Assembly (NCBI GenBank): GCA_026195755.1
Contig: JAPHRL010000215.1
Span: forward strand, 1 to 11,881
Length of the DNA: 11,881 bases
Reading direction: 5' to 3'
DNA from: Kangiella sp.
GTDB taxonomy: Bacteria > Pseudomonadota > Gammaproteobacteria > Enterobacterales > Kangiellaceae
Below, piece after piece: positions 1 to 5,716 of the stretch (the stretch's first letter is position 1; the number at the start of each line of letters is the position of its first letter). The notes beneath the pieces were generated by a model, which was not told where the DNA came from, did no database searches, and saw nothing but the letters and a program-made list of their open reading frames with translations. The position numbers and the translations under genes are program-made.

Positions 1-266
1 AAGAATACAAAGACAAAACCGTAGTACTAGTTGATGACATTATTTCCACCGGGCACACCATTTTAGAAATTACCAGGCATCTCGAACAGGCCGGAGTCAG
101 AACCATTATATGTGTCGCAACTCATGCCATATTCAATGAAAATGCTTACGGAAAACTGGCCCACTCTCACATCAGCCAGATCGTAAGTTGCAATACGATT
201 CCTCATGTTAGCAATGCAATCGATGTATCGGACAGCATCGCTGAGAGTTTTAAACTGGTTAAATAA
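1..266 (+). CDS. prs: Ribose-phosphate pyrophosphokinase (PRPP synthetase), class III-like, 3' end only
   Basis: The gene enters from outside the window. The reading frame starts at base 3 and runs 87 codons to TAA at 264-266. The visible part carries VVLVDDIISTGHT, the PRPP/ribose-5-phosphate binding loop of type I phosphoribosyltransferase folds, followed by ATHAIF and a CNTIPH stretch matching the C-terminal half of Prs proteins. Prs makes 5-phosphoribosyl-1-pyrophosphate from ribose 5-phosphate and ATP, in the cytosol, for nucleotide, NAD, His and Trp synthesis. The VDDIISTG form of the loop and the short C-terminus resemble the archaeal/class III-like paralogues more than the canonical E. 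coli Prs (VDDMIDTGGT). It is therefore probably a second, specialised copy; that point is inference. It ends 14 bp before the phosphate transporter gene on the same strand, so the two are probably co-transcribed. A generic phosphoribosyltransferase is the main alternative. Confidence 0.8.
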   Translation, partial: EYKDKTVVLVDDIISTGHTILEITRHLEQAGVRTIICVATHAIFNENAYGKLAHSHISQIVSCNTIPHVSNAIDVSDSIAESFKLVK

Positions 267-280
267 TGGATTAACTTTTC

Positions 281-1876
281 ATGAATCTAGATTGGCTGAA
301 CTTTTTAGCAGGTGTCGGAATCTTCCTTTGGGGGATGTCACTGATTGAGTCAAGCTTAGCTAAGTTAGCCTCTGGGAAACTTAACCACTACCTTTCCTCT
401 TGGACCAAAACTCCAGTTTCGGCAGTCATCACTGGCGCTGCCTGTACCACGGTTGTGCAAAGTAGCTCTCTCATTACCTTAATCGTCTTGGCCTTAGCCA
501 GCTCAAAATTATTGAACTTAAAACAAGCCGTTGGTGTAATCTTTGGAGCTAACCTGGGAACAACAGCAACCGGCTGGTTGGTCACCTTCCTGGGCTTTAA
601 ATTTAGCTTGGGTGAGTTTGCCATTTACTTTATTGGTATCGCTGCACTTGGACGTGTTTTCTTCGCTAAAAACACTAATCAGATAGCTTTATATTCGCTC
701 TTTATCAGTATGGGTTTGATTTTATTCAGTTTGGATATCATCAAGTCTGGAACCCTTGGGCTAAGCGAGAACTTTGATCTGACCGATTTAAAAAACCAGT
801 CGCCGCTGGTGTTTTTGGCTATGGGTATGATATTAGCCGCTCTGTTGCAATCAAGTTCTGCTGTAATGATGATGAATTTAAGTGCAGCACATGCAGGTTT
901 AATCAATGTAGAAAATGCTTTTGCTATTGTAGTGGGTGCTGATATAGGCACAACCAGTACGGCCGTTCTAGGCAGTATTAAAGGTGCCAAAATTAAGAAG
1001 CAACTTGCATTGGCTCATGTTGTATTCAATATGACCAACGCCATTGTTGCAGTGCTTCTGATACTGCCTTTTATTAAAACCCTCTTTGAGTTCCTGAACA
1101 TTACAGACGTTTTGATTAGCATTGTTGCATTCCATAGCATCATAAATCTGATTGGTATTTTGATTTATCTGACGTTATTTAATTACTTCATAAACTTTCT
1201 GTCGTTACGATTTACCGACACACTTAGTCCAATTGAAAGTCGGCTGTCATTGATTCCTGTTGATATGCCCCCAGTTGCCATTGATAGGTTCCGCTTTGAA
1301 TCTATCGCCTTCATTAATAAAGTCAGTCTGTTTAACCAGAAGTGCCTCTCAGTTGACTTTATGAGCTCAGATCAATATTTAGAATTAAAGAAAATGGAAG
1401 GCTTATTTATTAAACTTTCTCGTAAGCTTTCAGAGCGCCCTCTTACAGAAGAACAAACTCAAGCTTTGTATAATCTATTGGCAGCCACCAGGGATGGGAT
1501 TTATTCAGCAAAACTGTTGAAGGATTTGTTAGCAGATTTAGAGCAACCCGATCTAGCCGAGTCCTATCGAGATAAATCAACCTTCCCTATCTTCAATCAG
1601 GCTAAAGCATTTTATGAGGATTCAAGACACTTATTCGATCAGAAAGTAGAACTGAGCTTCAAGGATTTCACCAAAAACTGGTCTGAACAATTGTTTCATG
1701 AGTTTAAAACCAGCGAAGCTAATTTGTTGACCTCACAAATCAGTCAAAATATTTCAGTCGATATCATTTCCACATTATTAAATCTAAACAAATCACTTTA
1801 TAAGTCCTGCAAATATTATATGCAGGCGTTAGAATCAATAGATAAAACCATTAAGGAAACCAACCATGAAAATTAA
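281..1876 (+). CDS. Na+/phosphate cotransporter family protein with C-terminal PhoU-like region
   Basis: 531 aa, an inner-membrane protein of the NptA/YjbB type, similar in length to E. coli YjbB. The family moves inorganic phosphate with Na+; YjbB has been linked to phosphate export, so direction cannot be read from sequence. About eight hydrophobic segments fill residues 5-310. They contain the family's inverted-repeat signature twice: QSSS at 60-63 and 190-193, each followed by a glycine-rich GANLGTT (89-95) or GADIGTT (219-225). Residues about 335-531 are soluble and helical, as in PhoU-like domains fused to this family. The ATG at 281 directly opens the first membrane segment and lies 14 bp after the preceding stop; its Shine-Dalgarno sequence is weak (GGAT), suggesting coupling to the upstream gene. 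The 3' end overlaps the next gene by 11 bp. No PHO box is visible nearby. The family is secure; substrate and direction are inferred. Confidence 0.92.
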   Translation: MNLDWLNFLAGVGIFLWGMSLIESSLAKLASGKLNHYLSSWTKTPVSAVITGAACTTVVQSSSLITLIVLALASSKLLNLKQAVGVIFGANLGTTATGWLVTFLGFKFSLGEFAIYFIGIAALGRVFFAKNTNQIALYSLFISMGLILFSLDIIKSGTLGLSENFDLTDLKNQSPLVFLAMGMILAALLQSSSAVMMMNLSAAHAGLINVENAFAIVVGADIGTTSTAVLGSIKGAKIKKQLALAHVVFNMTNAIVAVLLILPFIKTLFEFLNITDVLISIVAFHSIINLIGILIYLTLFNYFINFLSLRFTDTLSPIESRLSLIPVDMPPVAIDRFRFESIAFINKVSLFNQKCLSVDFMSSDQYLELKKMEGLFIKLSRKLSERPLTEEQTQALYNLLAATRDGIYSAKLLKDLLADLEQPDLAESYRDKSTFPIFNQAKAFYEDSRHLFDQKVELSFKDFTKNWSEQLFHEFKTSEANLLTSQISQNISVDIISTLLNLNKSLYKSCKYYMQALESIDKTIKETNHEN

Positions 1877-3254
1877 AGTCCATGGTGCAGCGGAAGAAGT
1901 AACCGGTTCCTGCATACAGATTACCACTGAACACAGTAATATTATTGTTGATTGCGGACTTATTCAGGGTGCCCCCAAGCGAGAAGAGAGAAACCGCTCC
2001 CCCTTCCCTTTTGCTTTGCGTGATATTGATGCCGTTATTTTAACTCACGCCCACATCGATCATAGTGGCCGATTGCCGGTTCTGGTCAGTCAAGGCTATC
2101 AGGGACCAATACACACGCATCAAGCAAACGCTGATTTACTGGATATTTTGCTGATGGATAGCGCTTATTTACAGGAAAAAGAAGCGGAATGGGCAAACAA
2201 AAAGCGTAACCGTAAAGGCTTGAAGTTAGTCGATGCGCTTTATACTCAGGATGACGTACCACCGGTTTTATCGCTGTTAAATTTACATCCTTATAACAAA
2301 CCTGTTGAGATCACAGAAGACATCACCATGGTGCTGCACAATGCCGGGCATATCCTCGGTTCTTCGCACATTGAGTTATTAATTAAAGAAAATGGGCATG
2401 CCAAGCGTATCATTTTAAGTGGTGATATCGGTAACCCTGGTTCACCAATCCAGCGAGACTCGAATATTTATGGCAAGGCCGATCTGGTTCTCATGGAATC
2501 AACCTATGGTAATCGGAATCATCAAAGCTGGGATGCGTCTGTCGTCGAACTCAAAGAAGCACTTGAAAAAGCGCGGCATGAAGGTGGCAATGTGTTGATC
2601 CCCTCTTTTGCAGTGGGTAGAACTCAAGTTTTGCTCTATTATTTTGCGAAATATTATAAGGAATGGCACCTAAAAGAGTGGGATATTTATTTAGACTCAC
2701 CCATGGCTATTAAGGTTACCAACACTTATGGTAAATACTGGCAACTGTATAAAGAAGAAAGCCAACACCTGTGGTCCGGTGATACACTTCATCAGAAACT
2801 ACCTAATTTAAAATTCACACCAGAAACAGAGCAATCTATTGAGCTTAACAGTGTCAGAAAGGGAGCTATCATCATTGCAGGTAGCGGCATGATGAACGGT
2901 GGGCGGATAAAGCAGCATTTAAAGCATAATCTGTGGCGCCCCGAGTGTACTCTGATAGTTGCGGGCTTCCAACCAGAAGGCACACTCGGCAATCGTATAG
3001 TTGAAGGTGCGCCTTACATCAAATTATGGGGAGAAACAGTAAAAGTTGCGGCTAGTGTCCATACTATTGGTGGCTTCTCTGCTCATGCTGGACAGCAAGA
3101 TTTACTTCGCTGGTATCAGAAATTTGAAAACTCACCAAGACTGGTGTTGATTCATGGTGCTAAAACAACGATAGAAGAGTTCCATGACTTCATCACCCAG
3201 AATGTCGATAGCGAGGTTACCATCGCTAAGCAAGGTGAGGTAATTCTAGTTTAA
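1866..3254 (+). CDS. Beta-CASP metallo-beta-lactamase-fold ribonuclease
   Basis: 462 aa, the usual size for bacterial beta-CASP proteins related to CPSF-73/Ysh1. Visible metal ligands are HAHIDH (61-66), His162 in AGHILGS, Asp187 in SGDIG, and His430 in IHGA. The beta-CASP insert begins after ESTYG (211-215, motif A) and includes PSFAVGR (246-252) and AGSGMMNGG (338-346). His399 and FSAHAG (404-409) supply the later conserved histidines. The family consists of zinc-dependent RNA endonucleases or 5'-3' exonucleases acting in the cytosol; which RNAs this one cuts is unknown. The ATG at 1866 overlaps the transporter gene by 11 bp (ATGAAAATTAA) and is preceded by AAGGA at 1853-1857, 8 nt upstream. 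The stop codon overlaps that of the convergent methyltransferase. Presence behind a prs paralogue and a phosphate transporter suggests a role in RNA turnover feeding nucleotide or phosphate economy, which is inference. Confidence 0.93.
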   Translation: MKIKVHGAAEEVTGSCIQITTEHSNIIVDCGLIQGAPKREERNRSPFPFALRDIDAVILTHAHIDHSGRLPVLVSQGYQGPIHTHQANADLLDILLMDSAYLQEKEAEWANKKRNRKGLKLVDALYTQDDVPPVLSLLNLHPYNKPVEITEDITMVLHNAGHILGSSHIELLIKENGHAKRIILSGDIGNPGSPIQRDSNIYGKADLVLMESTYGNRNHQSWDASVVELKEALEKARHEGGNVLIPSFAVGRTQVLLYYFAKYYKEWHLKEWDIYLDSPMAIKVTNTYGKYWQLYKEESQHLWSGDTLHQKLPNLKFTPETEQSIELNSVRKGAIIIAGSGMMNGGRIKQHLKHNLWRPECTLIVAGFQPEGTLGNRIVEGAPYIKLWGETVKVAASVHTIGGFSAHAGQQDLLRWYQKFENSPRLVLIHGAKTTIEEFHDFITQNVDSEVTIAKQGEVILV

Positions 3255-4036
3255 AATTTAAGATGCTTTGTTAGCAACCAGCTGGATCGAGCGATCTCAT
3301 TATCAACATAGTGTTGTAAATGCTCATTGCGGTGCTCAATGAAAAGATCAAGCTCGCGTCTGAGCTCAGGCTGCTTGCGCTTAAGCTCGTTGACCCGCTT
3401 GGTAAGGCGTTGGGTATCACGCCGATAAATATCAATGATTATCGACTGTTCCCAAACGATTTTTCTAGCGGAGTGAAGTTTCGATGCTGCGATCAAATCA
3501 TCTATATTTTTTGACAACTCAAGTCCAGAACCAATATTAAATGAATGACTCTTGTAATCACTTTCAACCAATACAAAACCATCATCGTTCAAGTTTTCAG
3601 ACAAGATATTCAAACTTTCTGTAATATCGCCTAATACATCGGTGCTTGCCGGAAATACAATGACATCAAATAATTCAGTATTATGTTTTAAAAAATCAGC
3701 AATATTTTGACGAATAAATTCTGTTTGATTGTGTACTCTTTTACTATGGGCATCAATTTTTGCCTGTTCAATAAAATCTTCTACGACATCGACACCAATT
3801 CCTTGCCAGCCATATTGTTTAGCGAGGTTAATTAAGGTTACGCCCTTACCACAACACAAATCCAGCACTCGCTTTCCGAGTTCCGTCTTTTGGAGTTCAT
3901 CAACAAGCTCCATCATATAGCCGGTGTTAGTACCTAGCTCAGAAAAGTCTTGGTAAAGGTAAGGCAGGAAGTCGATCAATCGATGACTGCCCAATTCTAA
4001 AGATTGTTTTACGGATTCAACTTCTTGAAAATTCAT
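3251..4036 (-). CDS. Class I SAM-dependent methyltransferase, substrate unknown
   Basis: 261 aa, predicted cytosolic. A Rossmann-type methyltransferase core shows motif I as VLDLCCGKG (57-65), an acidic residue after the second strand (GVDVVE, 81-86), a likely adenine-contacting segment near RQNIADF (109-115) and a strand-4 segment FDVIVFPAS (123-131). The C-terminal part, about residues 205-245, is strongly charged and heptad-like (RVNELKRKQPELRREL), probably a helical hairpin or coiled coil not typical of the minimal core. I do not recognise a substrate-specific subfamily. The start is supported by AAGGAG at 4044-4049, 7 nt upstream. The TAA stop overlaps the stop of the convergent beta-CASP nuclease gene by 4 bp, with no terminator between them. 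Upstream on the same strand is gabD, 115 bp away, so the gene may be read from the gabD promoter or have its own. Confidence 0.88.
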   Translation of the reverse strand: MNFQEVESVKQSLELGSHRLIDFLPYLYQDFSELGTNTGYMMELVDELQKTELGKRVLDLCCGKGVTLINLAKQYGWQGIGVDVVEDFIEQAKIDAHSKRVHNQTEFIRQNIADFLKHNTELFDVIVFPASTDVLGDITESLNILSENLNDDGFVLVESDYKSHSFNIGSGLELSKNIDDLIAASKLHSARKIVWEQSIIIDIYRRDTQRLTKRVNELKRKQPELRRELDLFIEHRNEHLQHYVDNEIARSSWLLTKHLKF

Positions 4037-4049
4037 AGCTGACTCCTTT

Positions 4050-4094
4050 TTACGGAATAATTAGGTAAGAACCTGGCCTCTTAAACAAGCCCAT
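4050..4094 (-). other. Possible 14-codon leader ORF ahead of the methyltransferase
   Basis: Reading leftwards, ATG at 4094-4092 opens MGLFKRPGSYLIIP and stops with TAA at 4052-4050, 13 nt before the methyltransferase ATG. An in-frame TTG at 4088-4086 sits exactly 7 nt after a near-ideal Shine-Dalgarno sequence, whereas the ATG is only 1 nt from it, so if translated the TTG start (12 codons) is more likely. The peptide resembles nothing I recognise and has no run of one amino acid that would point to classic attenuation. It could be a coupling or leader peptide, or chance. The sequence is certain; function is speculative. Confidence 0.25.
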
Positions 4095-4095
4095 A

Positions 4096-4103
4096 CCTCC
4101 TTT
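4096..4103 (-). promoter_or_regulatory. Unusually strong Shine-Dalgarno sequence without an annotated gene
   Basis: On the minus strand the bases read AAAGGAGG followed by T, giving 8-9 nt of continuous complementarity to the 3' end of 16S rRNA. It is stronger than the site used by the methyltransferase (AAGGAG, 4044-4049), yet it lies 59 nt upstream of that gene. It fits the small leader ORF at 4050-4094, or serves as a ribosome standby or pausing site. Seen directly; role inferred. Confidence 0.45.
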
Positions 4104-4134
4104 GTACTACATTTTCAATGAGTTAGCTAGTACA
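4103..4134 (-). repeat. Inverted repeat in the gabD-methyltransferase gap
   Basis: TGTACTA (4103-4109) and TAGTACA (4128-4134) are perfect 7-bp inverted arms separated by 18 bp. Read on the minus strand the second arm runs straight into the strong Shine-Dalgarno sequence, so a hairpin here could affect ribosome access. Part of the element (4116-4133 on the minus strand) reads GTACTAGCTAACTCATTG, 13 of 18 positions like the palindromic TrpR operator consensus, but only one half is well kept. There is no following T-tract, so it is not an obvious terminator. Confidence 0.35.
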
Positions 4135-4151
4135 CTTAACCCATCTTTTGA

Positions 4152-5585
4152 CTATTTAATACACAAATACTTGATATCAAGGTAGTCACTAATGCCATAT
4201 TTTGAACCTTCTCGCCCCATACCAGACTCTTTAACCCCACCGAATGGGGCCATGTGATTGGAAATAATCCCTTCATTAAAGCCTATCATTCCAGATTCAA
4301 TGTGTTCGCTTAAACGCTTTATACGATGCCTGTCATCGGTGTACACATATGCAGCTAAACCTGCTTTTGTTGCATTCGCTTGCTCAACAACTGATTCTTC
4401 AGAGCTAAAAGCAATCAAGGATAAGACGGGGCCAAATATCTCTTCGCAAGCAATGTCCATATCAAAATTAATATCCGTCATGATAGTTGGCTCAAAGATC
4501 TGGTTATGTTTCTCAGACACTTCGCCACCAATAATAACTTTTGCACCATCGTCTTTGGCCGACTGGACCAAGCGCTTCACCTTATCAATGCCCGCTTGAT
4601 TGATTAACGGGGTAATCGAGATATCGTCCTCAAGACCTGAGCCAGTGTTAAGTGACTCGACTTTCTTAATTAATTTATCAGTCACTTCTTGGTAAAGGTT
4701 TTCATGAATAAAGATACGATTAGCACAGACGCAGGTTTGTCCTGAATTTCTGAATTTGCTGGCCATAATTCCATCAACTGCTGCATCGATATCAGCGTCG
4801 TCGAATACAATGAAGGGCGCATTACCACCAAGCTCCATAGTTACGCGTTGAACGTTTTCTGCGGCCTGACTCATGAGAATTTTGCCAACTTTGGTTGAGC
4901 CGGTAAAAGAAATTTTACGAACTTTATCACTGGAGGTCAGCGCCTCCCCAATGATACTTGCTTTACTGGTTGGCACTATATTAATAACACCATCCGGTAT
5001 CCCAGCTTGTTGTGCTAACTCTGCCATGGCCAGTGCTGATAGCGGTGTTTCAGCTGCAGGTTTAATCACAACGGTACAACCAGCAGCCAATGCAGGTGCC
5101 ACTTTGCGGGCGATCATGGCTTGCGGAAAATTCCAGGGAGTAATAATGCCGACAACACCGACAGGCTGTTTAATAACATGAATTTGCTTGTTGCCATCAG
5201 GAGAAGGAATAATATCACCGTCGATACGGAGAGCTTCTTCAGCAAACCACTTAATGTAATTTGCACCGTATTGAATTTCGCCTTTGGCTTCGTGCAGTGG
5301 CTTACCCTGCTCGGTGGTTAATATCTCAGCAAGGTCATCAAGATGCTCAACAATGAGTTGATACCAGGTCAGGAGTTTATCAGATCGATCTTGAGCCGTT
5401 GTCCTGCTCCATGATTTGAACGATTGATGGGCTGCATCAATAGCATGCTCAACTTCTTGTTCACGACAGTCAGACACTTCAACAATTAGTTCCTGAGCAA
5501 AAGGGTCATCAACACGGAATCGTTTGTCGGTTTTAACCCATTGCCCATTAATAAAGGCTCGAGATTTTAATAATGATTCGTTCAT
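4152..5585 (-). CDS. gabD: NAD(P)+-dependent succinate-semialdehyde dehydrogenase
   Basis: 477 aa from the chosen start, close to E. coli GabD (482 aa). It oxidises succinate semialdehyde to succinate, the last step of the GABA shunt, in the cytosol. Aldehyde dehydrogenase landmarks, numbered from this start: TPWNFP (150-155), the nucleotide loop FTGSTKVG (227-234), catalytic Glu251 in MELGG, catalytic Cys285 in GQTCVCANR with the second Cys typical of SSADH, EEIFGPV, and the SKYGISDYLDIKYLCI C-terminus that is near-identical to GabD. An ATG 24 bp upstream (5609) is in frame but lies in the centre of a palindrome and has no ribosome site; the ATG at 5585 has GGAG at 5590-5593. No gabT or GABA permease is in the window. 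A succinate-semialdehyde role is strongly indicated, though glutarate-semialdehyde dehydrogenase (DavD-type) has the same motifs and cannot be excluded. Confidence 0.93.
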   Translation of the reverse strand: MNESLLKSRAFINGQWVKTDKRFRVDDPFAQELIVEVSDCREQEVEHAIDAAHQSFKSWSRTTAQDRSDKLLTWYQLIVEHLDDLAEILTTEQGKPLHEAKGEIQYGANYIKWFAEEALRIDGDIIPSPDGNKQIHVIKQPVGVVGIITPWNFPQAMIARKVAPALAAGCTVVIKPAAETPLSALAMAELAQQAGIPDGVINIVPTSKASIIGEALTSSDKVRKISFTGSTKVGKILMSQAAENVQRVTMELGGNAPFIVFDDADIDAAVDGIMASKFRNSGQTCVCANRIFIHENLYQEVTDKLIKKVESLNTGSGLEDDISITPLINQAGIDKVKRLVQSAKDDGAKVIIGGEVSEKHNQIFEPTIMTDINFDMDIACEEIFGPVLSLIAFSSEESVVEQANATKAGLAAYVYTDDRHRIKRLSEHIESGMIGFNEGIISNHMAPFGGVKESGMGREGSKYGISDYLDIKYLCIK

Positions 5586-5593
5586 AACACTCC

Positions 5594-5619
5594 AAAAAAA
5601 TGGCTCCATATGGAGCCAT
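5594..5619 (-). terminator. Palindrome plus T-tract: probable intrinsic terminator of argS, possible operator
   Basis: ATGGCTCCATATGGAGCCAT (5600-5619) is a perfect 20-bp palindrome. On the minus strand it is followed by a run of seven T (5600-5594, the first T belonging to the palindrome). As RNA it can form a 7-bp stem with a CAUAUG loop followed by a U-run, the layout of a Rho-independent terminator, about 97 nt after the argS stop codon. The run leads directly into the gabD Shine-Dalgarno sequence. Because the palindrome also lies at the predicted gabD start point, a dimeric repressor operator is an alternative. Confidence 0.6.
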
Positions 5620-5645
5620 ATTAACGAAGCTTATTGATTAATCAA
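5618..5645 (-). promoter_or_regulatory. Predicted sigma70-type promoter for gabD
   Basis: On the minus strand TTGATT (5645-5640) and TAATAT (5623-5618) are separated by 16 bp, each matching four of six consensus bases at least. Transcription would start near 5611, in the middle of the adjoining 20-bp palindrome, so gabD RNA would carry only the second hairpin arm and escape the terminator. The -35 region lies in a 12-bp perfect palindrome, TTGATTAATCAA (5634-5645), which could bind a regulator. Predicted by eye only. Confidence 0.45.
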
Positions 5646-5678
5646 AGCGCCACAGTGTGACAGCGTGAAGAGTTCGAG

Positions 5679-5702
5679 GTTTAGACGCTAACAAGTTTAG
5701 AC
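5679..5702. repeat. Short direct repeat GTTTAGAC in the argS-gabD gap
   Basis: GTTTAGAC occurs at 5679-5686 and again at 5695-5702, 16 bp apart start to start, just after the argS stop codon. It could be a pair of protein sites upstream of the gabD promoter or simple chance; the repeat is short and the second possibility is more likely. Confidence 0.25.
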
Positions 5703-5716
5703 TCAAGTGATCATTG

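Noticed and set aside
388..990. Minus-strand open frames within the phosphate transporter gene
   Set aside because: Antisense shadows of a membrane protein with clear family motifs; composition is the reverse image of the sense gene and no ribosome site supports them.
1806..1826. CCTGCA...TGCAGG inverted repeat as a LexA box or terminator
   Set aside because: Lies within coding sequence, spacing between CTG and CAG is 13 rather than 10, and there is no T-tract.
5586..5609. Upstream ATG at 5609 giving a 485-aa GabD
   Set aside because: It lies at the centre of the palindrome, lacks a Shine-Dalgarno site and adds residues not seen in GabD; ATG 5585 has GGAG in front. A leaderless start cannot be fully excluded because the predicted transcript begins nearby.
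5634..5645. TTGATTAATCAA as an FNR/Anr site
   Set aside because: FNR sites need TTGAT-N4-ATCAA; here the half-sites are separated by only 2 bp, so the geometry is wrong.
5651..5670. GC-rich stem around CACACTGTG after argS as a terminator
   Set aside because: The stem is short with almost no loop, needs wobble pairs and lacks a T-tract; the element at 5594-5619 is a far better candidate.
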